Assembly (NCBI GenBank): GCA_015063545.1 | Contig: SVTX01000014.1 | Span: 1 to 39,450 of the forward strand | Reading direction: 5' to 3' | Length of the DNA: 39,450 bases | Origin: Oscillospiraceae bacterium | GTDB lineage: Bacteria; Bacillota; Clostridia; Oscillospirales; CAG-272 | Shown: positions 1 through 6,272 of the stretch, piece after piece | How the letters are laid out: each line of letters opens with the position of its first letter | How positions within the stretch are numbered: position 1 is the first letter of the stretch | Notes under the pieces: generated by a model | What the model saw: the letters and a program-made list of their open reading frames with translations, nothing else | Database searches by the model: none | What the model was told of the DNA's origin: nothing | Made by a program: the position numbers and the translations under genes

Positions 1-361
1 CCGAACCGACAGTGCAGTTCATTTTTGCGTGCGCGTCCGGCCAAAGTCTGCGAAGTGCCAAAAACAGCACGAACTGCGCTGTTCTTCGGTAGGCGTCGCG
101 TCCCAAGGGATCACTGTATCGGAGAAGAGTTATTGTTCCGTCGGATGCCGCCATGGCTTTACGCACTGAGCCGCGCTCCTGATGGTCAACATCCTTTTGG
201 CGCACCGGGATGTAGTTGAGTGTGAATACCCTGCCTGCAATTTTCGCCGCAAGGGGATCGGTTGAGAGCTTTCCTGTAAAAAGGCCAAGATCTTTAACCA
301 TATCATATATAGATTGGTCTGTTTTTGCTATGTAAACATTTCCGTCAATAATTAATTTCAT
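1..361 (-). CDS. Nucleoside (uridine) kinase-like protein, N-terminal part, cut by window edge
   Basis: The reading frame starts at ATG 361-359 and stays open to position 1, giving about 120 residues. It begins MKLIIDGNVYIAKTDQSIYD and includes RYSDPLGRDAYRRTAQFVLF and LWPDAHAKMNCTVGS. This resembles the N-terminus of Firmicutes nucleoside kinases that carry a TGS-like domain and a threonyl-tRNA-synthetase-type second additional domain ahead of a P-loop uridine kinase domain. The kinase domain would lie beyond the window, so the call rests on the N-terminus alone. The start codon overlaps the stop of the YgjV-like gene as ATGA (4 bp), so the two are probably translationally coupled and both fall under the upstream purine riboswitch. 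A nucleoside salvage role would fit that control. The alternative is another protein sharing this threonyl-tRNA-synthetase-like front end. Confidence 0.7.
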   Translation of the reverse strand, partial: MKLIIDGNVYIAKTDQSIYDMVKDLGLFTGKLSTDPLAAKIAGRVFTLNYIPVRQKDVDHQERGSVRKAMAASDGTITLLRYSDPLGRDAYRRTAQFVLFLALRRLWPDAHAKMNCTVGS

Positions 362-672
362 ACTGTTTGCTCCTTTCTTGATGGATCATGCGCTTCCTCA
401 GATACAGTTTGAGGTGTGGCGCTTTCTGCAGAATGCTTTGAGCGACGGCGTAAGTATAATTCCCGAATTACGTGGAATGAGTTGATTATAACCAGACATA
501 TATTCATTACCACGACTGCCCACGCGCCGTAGAATACCGAATATATCGCGCTTATTATACCGCCGCAGATGTTGATTATTCGCAATTTAAGTACATTTGT
601 CATCATCATTGATATTATGACGAGAGCCGTTCCGATGTACCCGAATATTTCCAAATATAATTTACTTTCCAT
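358..672 (-). CDS. YgjV-like small integral membrane protein
   Basis: A protein of 104 residues with about three hydrophobic segments (roughly residues 9-27, 32-50 and 50-68) followed by a charged, probably cytoplasmic tail rich in Arg, Ser and Glu. The pattern FGYIGTALVIISMMMTN near the N-terminus resembles the YgjV family of inner-membrane proteins, whose function is unknown. I chose the start at 672 rather than the longer frame at 708 because GGAGGT lies six bases before this ATG and the longer start falls inside the riboswitch terminator. It is the first gene after a purine riboswitch and overlaps the nucleoside kinase-like gene by 4 bp. A link to purine or nucleoside transport is an inference from position only. 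Confidence 0.7.
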   Translation of the reverse strand: MESKLYLEIFGYIGTALVIISMMMTNVLKLRIINICGGIISAIYSVFYGAWAVVVMNICLVIINSFHVIRELYLRRRSKHSAESATPQTVSEEAHDPSRKEQTV

Positions 673-686
673 AAATACCTCCAAAT

Positions 687-729
687 AAAAAAGTTGACGA
701 CACGGCATTCATTATTGCCGGTAGTCAAC
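687..729 (-). terminator. Riboswitch expression-platform terminator
   Basis: The minus strand reads GTTGAC, then an inner stem CGGCA/TGCCG, then GTCAAC followed by six T. The 5' arm begins in the 3' strand of aptamer stem P3 and runs through J3/1 and the P1 strand, so aptamer and terminator cannot form together. Ligand binding would therefore block the terminator and turn the genes on, as described for the adenine pbuE switch. The direction of control is inferred from this overlap. Confidence 0.85.
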
Positions 730-785
730 CATTATCGGTGGTTCGTAGAAACGTCTGCCCTTATTGCAGACTTATACCTGTTGCG
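716..785 (-). promoter_or_regulatory. Purine riboswitch aptamer, guanine type (C74)
   Basis: On the minus strand the leader contains the conserved purine-aptamer core: TATAA (J1/2), a six-pair P2 stem GTCTGC/GCAGAC with loop AATAAGG, GTTTCTAC (J2/3), a P3 stem AACCA/TGGTT with loop CCGATAA, and GACTA (J3/1). The loops resemble the canonical L2 and L3 loops that kiss in this family. The specificity base in J3/1 is C (GACTA rather than GATTA), which in the known family selects guanine over adenine. The closing pair of P3 looks like G-G rather than C-G, and P1 (CAGG/CCGG) is short with one mismatch. The aptamer sits between a consensus promoter and the YgjV-like gene. Confidence 0.88.
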
Positions 786-811
786 CGTGTTTTCCTTCTC
801 TTGTTCTATTT

Positions 812-840
812 ATTGTAGCACAAAATAAACAAAATGTCAA
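812..840 (-). promoter_or_regulatory. Sigma-A promoter of the riboswitch operon
   Basis: TTGACA and TACAAT are separated by 17 bases on the minus strand. Transcription would start near 805, about 20 bases before the aptamer. Confidence 0.88.
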
Positions 841-861
841 TATCTTTTTTGAAAAAAATGT

Positions 862-897
862 TAAAAATCACAAAAGGGTGTTATAAACACCCTTTTG
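862..897 (-). terminator. Terminator after the ferritin-like/VIT gene
   Basis: An 11-bp stem (CAAAAGGGTGT with ACACCCTTTTG) is followed on the minus strand by GATTTTTAA. It lies ten bases past the stop codon of the 908-1789 gene and just upstream of the riboswitch operon promoter. Confidence 0.8.
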
Positions 898-907
898 TAT
901 GTCACGT

Positions 908-1789
908 TTAAAGATCGATGCCAAGGAATTTCTTTGCGAGAATACCTACAACGAATGAAATTACCGCAACTCCAAGGCTTATGAGGAACATTTCAAGAAA
1001 ATGCGGCAGGAATTTGTGATCGTTTGCCACCGACGTGTAATATGTAAATCCTGCAATTATCGCTACGATTATTCCCAACATGCAGAGCAAAGCGGGAATA
1101 TACATAGTCGCGCTGAAAAGCAGATAGGGAAGGATCAAAAGAATTACGGTTATAAGATATGCTACTCCCGTGTAAGCACAGGATTTGAATGCATCCTTGC
1201 GCCCTTCGCTCTTTGCGGACAGAAATTCACTTGACGCCATGGAGAAGGTCGCGGAAATTCCCACAATAAGCCCCGACAGGGCTATAAGGCGGGTGTTTTG
1301 CAGGGCGAATGAAAAACCCGCAAGGCTTCCCGCAAGCTCAACAAGCGCGTCGTTAAGTCCGAGCACCATGCTTCCGACGTAGTGAAGTCTTTCCTCGTCA
1401 AGCATTCCAAGCAGAGCCTGCTCGTGCTCCTCCTCTTGCTCTCTTATATGTACGCTTGCTTCTACTTCTTGTGCCAAAAGCTCATATTTCCCCTGAGCAT
1501 TCCGCTCGCCCTTTTCCATGAGCTTTACCGCAAATGTAAAGCCAAGCACTCTCGCCATAAAGGCATATTTAAATGCCTTGAGCTTTTGCGGCTTCATCTC
1601 AATGCCGGTGTAGCTTTTCCATATTTCATAATGCGCCGCTTCTTCGGCGGAGAGGCGGTTTAAGGTTTCTTTGTTGTGATCGCCCTTGGCGAATTTCGCT
1701 ATTTTTGCATATATTACGCTTTCGGTAAGCTCATTCTGCTGCATCTTTTTGATAATAGCAAGGGCCTGTTTGGATAATTCTTTGCTCAT
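908..1789 (-). CDS. Ferritin-like/VIT1-CCC1 family membrane protein (metal transport)
   Basis: A protein of 293 residues in two parts. Residues 1 to about 135 form a soluble helical rubrerythrin/ferritin-like domain with repeated Glu and His that suit metal binding (EEAAHYEIW near residue 50, EVEASVHIREQEEEHEQALL near residue 110). Residues from about 140 form a VIT1/CCC1-type domain with about five membrane segments, starting with the family-like stretch VGSMVLGLNDALVELAGSLAG. The family moves iron or manganese out of the cytoplasm; the ferritin-like front is thought to sense or feed the metal. AAGGAGAG precedes the ATG. It is the last of three minus-strand genes and ends at a terminator. 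Iron or manganese as substrate is family knowledge, not visible here. Confidence 0.88.
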   Translation of the reverse strand: MSKELSKQALAIIKKMQQNELTESVIYAKIAKFAKGDHNKETLNRLSAEEAAHYEIWKSYTGIEMKPQKLKAFKYAFMARVLGFTFAVKLMEKGERNAQGKYELLAQEVEASVHIREQEEEHEQALLGMLDEERLHYVGSMVLGLNDALVELAGSLAGFSFALQNTRLIALSGLIVGISATFSMASSEFLSAKSEGRKDAFKSCAYTGVAYLITVILLILPYLLFSATMYIPALLCMLGIIVAIIAGFTYYTSVANDHKFLPHFLEMFLISLGVAVISFVVGILAKKFLGIDL

Positions 1790-1807
1790 TTTGTCTCTCC
1801 TTGGATG

Positions 1808-2281
1808 TTATATGTTGTTGTGGAAATAATACAGGATATTTGTTTGCACATCTATAAAGTACAAATCGTAACTTGCAAGCACTTCTTCACCGTCTGTGCC
1901 GTTATATGTATCGGTTTCAAGATAGAAATAGTCATCCTTGTCTATTGTGGATTTGGTAAAATCATAATTGACGACCAATTCTTGTGAATCGTTATTTTCC
2001 TTGATTGCCTGTACCCAACCTTTAAAATCGTCTATAATTTTGTTTACGGTATCTATATCCTCATCTTGAATTTGTGAAAAATATTTGTTGTCAGTCAGAT
2101 CTATAGAATCAAAATAGTATTTTCCGTAAGTGGTATGATCTTGAAACACACCTTCAGAATAACATTCGTAGTCATTATATTCTCCAAGCGAGTCAATTAC
2201 CTCGTCTTCGGGGGTGGAACAAGCTGTAAGCGAAAGGACAAATATACATAGTACTGTTAATGCTGAAATTAATTTTTTCAT
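1808..2281 (-). CDS. Small lipoprotein of unknown function
   Basis: A 157-residue predicted lipoprotein. The N-terminus MKKLISALTVLCIFVLSLTAC is a signal peptide ending in a lipobox (LTAC, Cys 21), so the mature protein should be lipid-anchored outside the membrane. The mature part is acidic and rich in Asp, Tyr and Thr, with no motif I recognise. AGGAGGT sits just before the ATG. It is the middle gene of a three-gene minus-strand operon, 18 bases upstream of the ferritin/VIT gene and 62 bases downstream of a membrane protein gene. A role in metal handling is possible from position but not supported by sequence. Confidence 0.8.
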   Translation of the reverse strand: MKKLISALTVLCIFVLSLTACSTPEDEVIDSLGEYNDYECYSEGVFQDHTTYGKYYFDSIDLTDNKYFSQIQDEDIDTVNKIIDDFKGWVQAIKENNDSQELVVNYDFTKSTIDKDDYFYLETDTYNGTDGEEVLASYDLYFIDVQTNILYYFHNNI

Positions 2282-2343
2282 AAGACCTCCTGTCGAATGA
2301 ACTGAATCGTTCTGATTGAATTTTTGTGTACTGCCGAGTGTCT

Positions 2344-2874
2344 TTATTTCCGACGTCCCATTTCTTCTTTTTTCCGTTGCTCGTCAAGCTCGCGGTCCAA
2401 TGCCTGCTTCTGTTCTTGCCTGTGTTTGACCTCAAGGGAAAACGTTTTAATCTGCATGGCAACAAATATAAACTGCGGGACAAGGGGGACAAGCACTGCC
2501 CACGGCATTGCTGCCGCCGATGCGGTAAAGAAGATGCAGGGAATATACAGCGGAACTGTGATGTAATAAATCGCAAGCATAAAATTGAACCGTTGCTTAT
2601 ATTCCTCGGTTTCGGTATAAGCTCTGTCCGACATAAACGGGATGAACTCCCAATGACGGAGCAATCTGGTTCTGAATGCCAGATAGTTCCCCTTACGGCG
2701 CAAAGCATATGCGAGCAGTCCGTATAGTATGTGAAATACAGCCAACGCAATAGCGGGATATGAGTATTTTGTTATTCCCACATGGCCATTGAATATAACA
2801 AGCGAAAGAATGCTCAGCGCGGTAAGAAGCAGAAATATGATGCAAAAATAAAACTTATAATTTTTGAGTTTCAT
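2344..2874 (-). CDS. Four-helix membrane protein of unknown function
   Basis: A 176-residue protein with four predicted membrane segments (about residues 7-28, 38-57, 98-117 and 121-142) and a highly charged C-terminal tail (about 147-176, repeated Glu, Gln, Lys and Arg) that may form a cytoplasmic coiled coil. I do not recognise the family. AAGGAAAG precedes the ATG. It is the first gene of the minus-strand unit driven by the promoter at 2932-2960; its 5' leader carries a small GC-rich hairpin (GCCGC/GCGGC, about 2896-2912). It diverges from the phosphatase-like gene at 3052. Confidence 0.7.
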   Translation of the reverse strand: MKLKNYKFYFCIIFLLLTALSILSLVIFNGHVGITKYSYPAIALAVFHILYGLLAYALRRKGNYLAFRTRLLRHWEFIPFMSDRAYTETEEYKQRFNFMLAIYYITVPLYIPCIFFTASAAAMPWAVLVPLVPQFIFVAMQIKTFSLEVKHRQEQKQALDRELDEQRKKEEMGRRK

Positions 2875-2931
2875 GTGCTTTCCTTTTTATGTGTAAGCCG
2901 CACGGGGCGGCGTGATTTGTGACTTGACCAT

Positions 2932-2960
2932 ATTATACCACAAATATAATTATTTGTAAA
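2932..2960 (-). promoter_or_regulatory. Sigma-A promoter of the membrane protein-lipoprotein-VIT operon
   Basis: TTTACA and TATAAT are spaced by 17 bases on the minus strand. An operator-like GGTCAAGTC (2929 to 2921) lies at the expected transcription start and recurs as GGTCAAGAC beside the divergent promoter. Confidence 0.8.
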
Positions 2961-2994
2961 GAGCTATGTTTTTGTGCCGCGCGTTGGTCAAGAC

Positions 2995-3023
2995 TTGACA
3001 ATTTTTTATTCTGCAGTTATAAT
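2995..3023 (+). promoter_or_regulatory. Consensus sigma-A promoter of the phosphatase-like gene
   Basis: A perfect TTGACA, a 17-base spacer and a perfect TATAAT. The -35 box is embedded in the near-palindrome TTGGTCAAGACTTGACAA (2984-3001), which could be a repressor site. Confidence 0.9.
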
Positions 3024-3051
3024 GAAATCAATACAAGGTGAGGTGGTTGAT

Positions 3052-4131
3052 ATGAAAACCTGGAAAAAAGTATTGATAGGCGTGGCAATAGCTCTCGGTG
3101 TTATATTGCTTGCGGTAATAATTTATCTTTGCTATGTGATATTCAGCTATTCCCGAATACCGGACATGCAAAAGCTTGATATTGATAAAGGCGACACCCA
3201 ACCCGCAGTAAAAACGGGGCAGACGTACACGATCGCCACACAGAACCTCGGATTTGGCGCGTACACGGCAGATTTTACATTTTTTATGGACGGGGGCAAG
3301 GAATCGCGTGCCGAAAGCCGTGAGAGCGTAATAGATTGCATCAACCGCGGCGCTGAAACCGTTAAGGGGCTTGATCCTGATTTTATACTGTTTCAGGAGG
3401 TGGACCTCGATTCCACGCGAAGCCATCATACTAATCAATATAAAATGTTAAGAGAACATTTTGCGGGATACGCATCATCATATGCGGTAAATTACGATTC
3501 TGCATATCTGATGTATCCTATTTTCTCTCCTCACGGAAAATCCTACAGCTCGCTGGCAACGTTCAGCAGGTTTGATATAACCTCGTCAGTGCGTCGCAGT
3601 CTCCCTATTTCGGAGTCTCTGTCTAAATTTCTTGATCTTGACAGATGCTACAGTGTAAGCCGCATTCCGACAGAGAACGGCAAAGAGCTTGTGATTTTCA
3701 ACGTGCACACCTCGGCATACGGTAGTGACGACAGCGTGCGCTATGCCCAGATGTCTATGTTGTTTGGAAACATGAATGAGGAATATAAAAAAGGGAACTA
3801 CGTGATCTGCGGCGGTGATTTCAACCATGATTTCACAGGAGATTCTTCTCAAAAGCTCAATGGTGCAGATGCGGATTTCGGCTGGGCTCAGCCACTTCCG
3901 ACCGACATGTTGCCCGAGGGGTTCTCAACCTGTACAAATTATGCAGGGGAAACCCTGTACCCCACGTGCCGAAACTGCGACGTGCCGTACAAAAAAGGCA
4001 ATTTCACCATAATAGTTGACGGATTTATAGTTTCGGATAACATAAAATGTGCAGAGGTAGTGAATATAGATACAGGATTTACCTATTCCGACCACGCGCC
4101 GGTCAAAATGATGTTTGAGCTTGTACAATGA
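3052..4131 (+). CDS. Membrane-anchored endonuclease/exonuclease/phosphatase family protein
   Basis: A 359-residue protein with one N-terminal membrane segment (about residues 7-32) and an outward-facing catalytic domain of the endonuclease/exonuclease/phosphatase (DNase I-like) superfamily. The expected motifs are present in order: TQNLGFG (Asn 65), FQEVD (Glu 116), the His of NVHTS (219), GGDFNHD (Asp 256, Asn 258) and SDHAPV (Asp 347, His 348). The substrate could be DNA or a phosphoester such as a sphingomyelin or inositol phosphate; the sequence does not decide. I chose the start at 3052 because the consensus promoter at 2995-3023 lies inside the longer frame that begins at 2974, and GAGGTGG precedes this ATG. 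It is a single-gene unit closed by the terminator at 4152. Confidence 0.88.
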   Translation: MKTWKKVLIGVAIALGVILLAVIIYLCYVIFSYSRIPDMQKLDIDKGDTQPAVKTGQTYTIATQNLGFGAYTADFTFFMDGGKESRAESRESVIDCINRGAETVKGLDPDFILFQEVDLDSTRSHHTNQYKMLREHFAGYASSYAVNYDSAYLMYPIFSPHGKSYSSLATFSRFDITSSVRRSLPISESLSKFLDLDRCYSVSRIPTENGKELVIFNVHTSAYGSDDSVRYAQMSMLFGNMNEEYKKGNYVICGGDFNHDFTGDSSQKLNGADADFGWAQPLPTDMLPEGFSTCTNYAGETLYPTCRNCDVPYKKGNFTIIVDGFIVSDNIKCAEVVNIDTGFTYSDHAPVKMMFELVQ

Positions 4132-4151
4132 GTGCGAACCGCCAAACAACG

Positions 4152-4180
4152 AAAAAGGCATCCGCGAGGATGCCTTTTTA
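4152..4180 (+). terminator. Terminator after the phosphatase-like gene, probably bidirectional
   Basis: The stem AAAAAGGCATCC with GGATGCCTTTTT and loop GCGA has A and T tracts on both sides, so it could also end the convergent minus-strand gene at 4230-4658. Confidence 0.88.
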
Positions 4181-4229
4181 TCATATAATATTAAAATCTT
4201 CTTCCGACATTACGTTTAAACAGTTCCTG

Positions 4230-4658
4230 TCATTTTTCGAGCAGTAGATTTTCTAATGAGGTTTTCAATTTCTGCGCGGGCTTTACAAAAGCGAAGTGCA
4301 TCAAAAGCAACGTCAACGGAAAAATCAGAATAGTTATAAGTGTCAAAATATAAATCGGAGCAAAAAGAATTATAACAAGAGCTCTTGGTCGCAAAATAAC
4401 TTTCACAGTGGCAATACCGTCTTTTTCGCATATTTTGGCTTTTGCTATCGGCGCAAAAGAATTTCTTGCACTGCCACCGGAAAAATACTTGGTGTATTTT
4501 TGCGCAACAAGAAACCCGTCATTTGACACGCTGCCAAAATAATCGGTATATTCAGGATTGGCAAAAGATTTAACTTTTGTCATTATTTCTTTTTTAGATA
4601 ATTTGGTTTGGATTTCAAATGTTTCGAAAAGAAATAACCTTTGCATATATTTGTTCAT
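4230..4658 (-). CDS. Small membrane protein of unknown function
   Basis: A 142-residue protein. The first 90 or so residues look soluble (MNKYMQRLFLFETFEIQTKL), followed by one long or two close hydrophobic segments (about residues 93-127, including ALVIILFAPIYILTLITILI) and a short basic tail. No family recognised. The start at 4658 is preferred to the frame start at 4685 because a promoter -10 box occupies 4684-4689; the leader then carries AGGGTGGTGG as a ribosome binding site. It is monocistronic and convergent with the phosphatase-like gene. Confidence 0.65.
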   Translation of the reverse strand: MNKYMQRLFLFETFEIQTKLSKKEIMTKVKSFANPEYTDYFGSVSNDGFLVAQKYTKYFSGGSARNSFAPIAKAKICEKDGIATVKVILRPRALVIILFAPIYILTLITILIFPLTLLLMHFAFVKPAQKLKTSLENLLLEK

Positions 4659-4683
4659 TACGCCACCACCCTTTCCGGTGTTC

Positions 4684-4712
4684 ATTATATCACGAATCTA
4701 AATGTTTGTAAA
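4684..4712 (-). promoter_or_regulatory. Sigma-A promoter of the 4230-4658 gene
   Basis: TTTACA, 17 bases, TATAAT on the minus strand. Its position fixes the start codon downstream at 4658. Confidence 0.8.
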
Positions 4713-4794
4713 GGGAATTTTCTTGATGGCCCCCTTTTAAAAGCTCCGCGTGCACAGTAACAAAAAATCATTTTAAATAATTTTTAAAAAGGTG

Positions 4795-4823
4795 TTGACA
4801 ACGCAATTTAAATGTGTTATAAT
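4795..4823 (+). promoter_or_regulatory. Consensus promoter of the tRNA operon
   Basis: A perfect TTGACA and TATAAT with a 17-base spacer lie about 40 bases upstream of tRNA-Leu. Confidence 0.9.
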
Positions 4824-4863
4824 AACATTCGCGAACTGAAGGGATTCCCACAGTCCGAGGTCT

Positions 4864-4952
4864 GCCGGTGTGGCGGAATTGGCAGACGCCCGGGACTTAA
4901 AATCCCGTGATACGAAAGTATCGTACCGGTTCGAGACCGGTCACCGGCACCA
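4864..4952 (+). tRNA. tRNA-Leu (anticodon UAA)
   Basis: An 89-nt type II tRNA. The acceptor arms GCCGGTG and CACCGGC pair fully, the anticodon loop is CTTAAAA (anticodon TAA), the long variable arm is TGATACGAAAGTATCGT, the T loop is TTCGAGA, and CCA is encoded (4950-4952). It reads UUA codons. It is cotranscribed with tRNA-fMet, 50 bases downstream. Confidence 0.96.
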
Positions 4953-5002
4953 TTACGGTTTTTGCATAAAGCGCGAAAAACGTGAATATAATAATTACAT
5001 AT

Positions 5003-5080
<78 letters not shown>

Positions 5081-5113
5081 AACGAAGGCATCCATTGGAT
5101 GCCTTTTTTCGTT
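5081..5113 (+). terminator. Terminator of the tRNA operon
   Basis: AAGGCATCC and GGATGCC pair around ATT and run into six T. An outer AACGAA/TTCGTT extends the stem. An almost identical copy follows the first tandem repeat at 5317. Confidence 0.9.
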
Positions 5114-5148
5114 GGTTGCAGAAATGAGGTCTGCGCCACACGAGCGCA

Positions 5149-5316
5149 GGGTTATGAGTCCGAAGGGCGAATAACTCGGAGGTAGTGAGCGAAGCGAACG
5201 GCCGAGCGGTAGTGAATGACAGTCCGGCGGACTGTCAGAGCCGCGAGGTGACCGAAGTCAAATTCTCCGCAGAGAATTTGGCAAGAACGTGAGGTTCAAA
5301 TCCCCCCCCGCGACCA
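5149..5316 (+). repeat. tRNA-fMet-derived tandem element, copy 1
   Basis: This 168-bp unit begins with a reverse-complement copy of the initiator anticodon arm (GGGTTATGAGTCC), continues with a degenerate direct copy (GGGCGAATAACTCGGAGGT), then about 100 bp unrelated to tRNA that includes the palindromes ACAGTCCGGCGGACTGT and AAATTCTCCGCAGAGAATTT, and ends with a T-arm and 3' end resembling the tRNA (GTGAGGTTCAAATCCC, then CCCCGCGACCA). A terminator copy follows. It is not a functional tRNA because the anticodon and 5' half are lost. Confidence 0.8.
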
Positions 5317-5350
5317 AACGAAGGCATCCATCAGGATGCCTTTTTTCGTT
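5317..5350 (+). terminator. Duplicated terminator after tandem element copy 1
   Basis: AAGGCATCC/GGATGCC with loop ATCA and six T, flanked by AACGAA/TTCGTT. It differs from the terminator at 5081-5113 only around the loop, so it was duplicated together with the tRNA-like unit. Confidence 0.85.
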
Positions 5351-5384
5351 GGTTGTCGAGTTGGTTCTACGCCGCGTGATCTTC

Positions 5385-5551
5385 GGGTTATGAGCCCGAA
5401 GGGCGAATAACTCGGAGGTAGTGAGCGAAGCGAACGGCCGAGCGGTAGTGAATGACAGTCCGGCGGACTGCCAGAGCCGCGAGGTGACCGAAGTCAAATT
5501 CTCCGCAGAGAATTTGGCAAGAACGTGAGGTTCAAATCCCACCCCCGCGAC
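5385..5551 (+). repeat. tRNA-fMet-derived tandem element, copy 2
   Basis: Almost identical to copy 1 with a 236-bp offset. The inverted anticodon arm is more perfect here (CTTCGGG/CCCGAAG around TTATGAG). The final T-arm reads GTGAGGTTCAAATCCCAC, with the same A-C mismatch as the intact tRNA-fMet. The copy ends CCCCCGCGAC without the encoded CCA and terminator that follow copy 1; a short tail (5552-5585) resembles further tRNA scraps. Confidence 0.8.
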
Positions 5552-5599
5552 GGCGACCGGCGCGAAGCGATAACCCGGAGGCGGTGAAAAAAAGCTTCA

Positions 5600-5628
5600 T
5601 TGACAAAAGCTTGAGTTTATGGTATAAT
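5600..5628 (+). promoter_or_regulatory. Consensus promoter of the 80-residue membrane protein gene
   Basis: TTGACA, 17 bases, TATAAT. Confidence 0.88.
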
Positions 5629-5650
5629 CATCAAAAAAGGCGGTGAGCAT

Positions 5651-5893
5651 ATGAAAAGAGAAAAAAGCAATAAAAAAAGAGAAAACAAACTCGTTTTGTT
5701 TCTGCAATTCTTCGGAGTCCTATTTGTCGGCTTTTCTCTTTGCAATATTTGCGGTGTCGCTATCGGTTGTATTTTTAATGGATTTGATGTATTTTTAACA
5801 CGTGTGATAGATTTGCCATATCTGCTCTATTTAATCTTATCCTTAATTATTTCGGCAGTTTGGATTTTAATATTACGCGATATGCTAAAATAA
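5651..5893 (+). CDS. Small two-helix membrane protein of unknown function
   Basis: An 80-residue protein with a very basic N-terminus (MKREKSNKKRENK) and two membrane segments (about residues 15-39 and 52-75). By the positive-inside rule the N-terminus should be cytoplasmic. It has its own consensus promoter, an AGGCGGTGA ribosome binding site before ATG, and a strong terminator at 5975, so it is very likely a real monocistronic gene even though no family is recognised. Confidence 0.7.
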   Translation: MKREKSNKKRENKLVLFLQFFGVLFVGFSLCNICGVAIGCIFNGFDVFLTRVIDLPYLLYLILSLIISAVWILILRDMLK

Positions 5894-6254
5894 TGCGTTT
5901 TATATAAAATCCGCAAGGTGCAAATCCCGTGAGCACTCCCCCGAAAATATCTTTTATAGCCCTTTCACAAACAAAGCCTTGATGCTTCGGCATCAAGGCT
6001 CTTTTTCCTTTTCTTTTTTGTATATTTTATCTTTTCTTGTTTTTTTAAAACTACCCTTAGGGGAATTTGTCGCCACTGCACTCCTGTGACTGCATAAAAC
6101 GATTATATAAATATTATATTCATTCAAAACAATATATAAACAATCAACAGAATGCGAAACGCAATAACAAAACCATTTATATTTATGGCCCGCTTTTATA
6201 TAAACAAGTTGTTTATAAATAAATTTAAAATTAAAAAAATCGACCAATTTTGGC
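5894..6254. other. Gene-free stretch with terminator and AT-rich sequence
   Basis: Apart from the terminator at 5975-6010 and the phosphopantetheinyl transferase terminator at 6232-6272, this stretch holds no gene I can support. A fragment at 5917-5944 (GGTGCAAATCCC, then CTCCCCCGA) resembles the 3' end of the tandem tRNA-derived elements. The rest (about 6010-6230) is AT-rich with no clear frame or promoter. Confidence 0.5.
5975..6010 (+). terminator. Terminator after the 80-residue membrane protein gene
   Basis: The 11-bp stem AGCCTTGATGC/GCATCAAGGCT with a TTCG tetraloop is followed by CTTTTTCC. Confidence 0.92.
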
Positions 6255-6272
6255 TTAAAATTGGTCGATTTT
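6232..6272 (-). terminator. Terminator overlapping the end of the phosphopantetheinyl transferase gene
   Basis: On the minus strand ATCGACCAATTTT pairs with AAAATTGGTCGAT and runs into seven T. The stop codon TAA (6257-6255) lies at the top of the hairpin, so the last codons of the gene form one arm. Confidence 0.9.

Noticed and set aside
25..219. Plus-strand open frame of 64 codons
   Set aside because: It lies opposite the partial nucleoside kinase-like gene, whose translation shows recognisable family motifs.
5258..5542. Minus-strand open frame of 94 codons
   Set aside because: It lies wholly within the tandem tRNA-derived elements and reads repeat sequence backwards; such frames are common false genes in this type of repeat.
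5917..5944. tRNA 3'-end-like fragment
   Set aside because: It resembles the T-arm end of the tandem elements but there is no acceptor, D or anticodon arm; at most a remnant.
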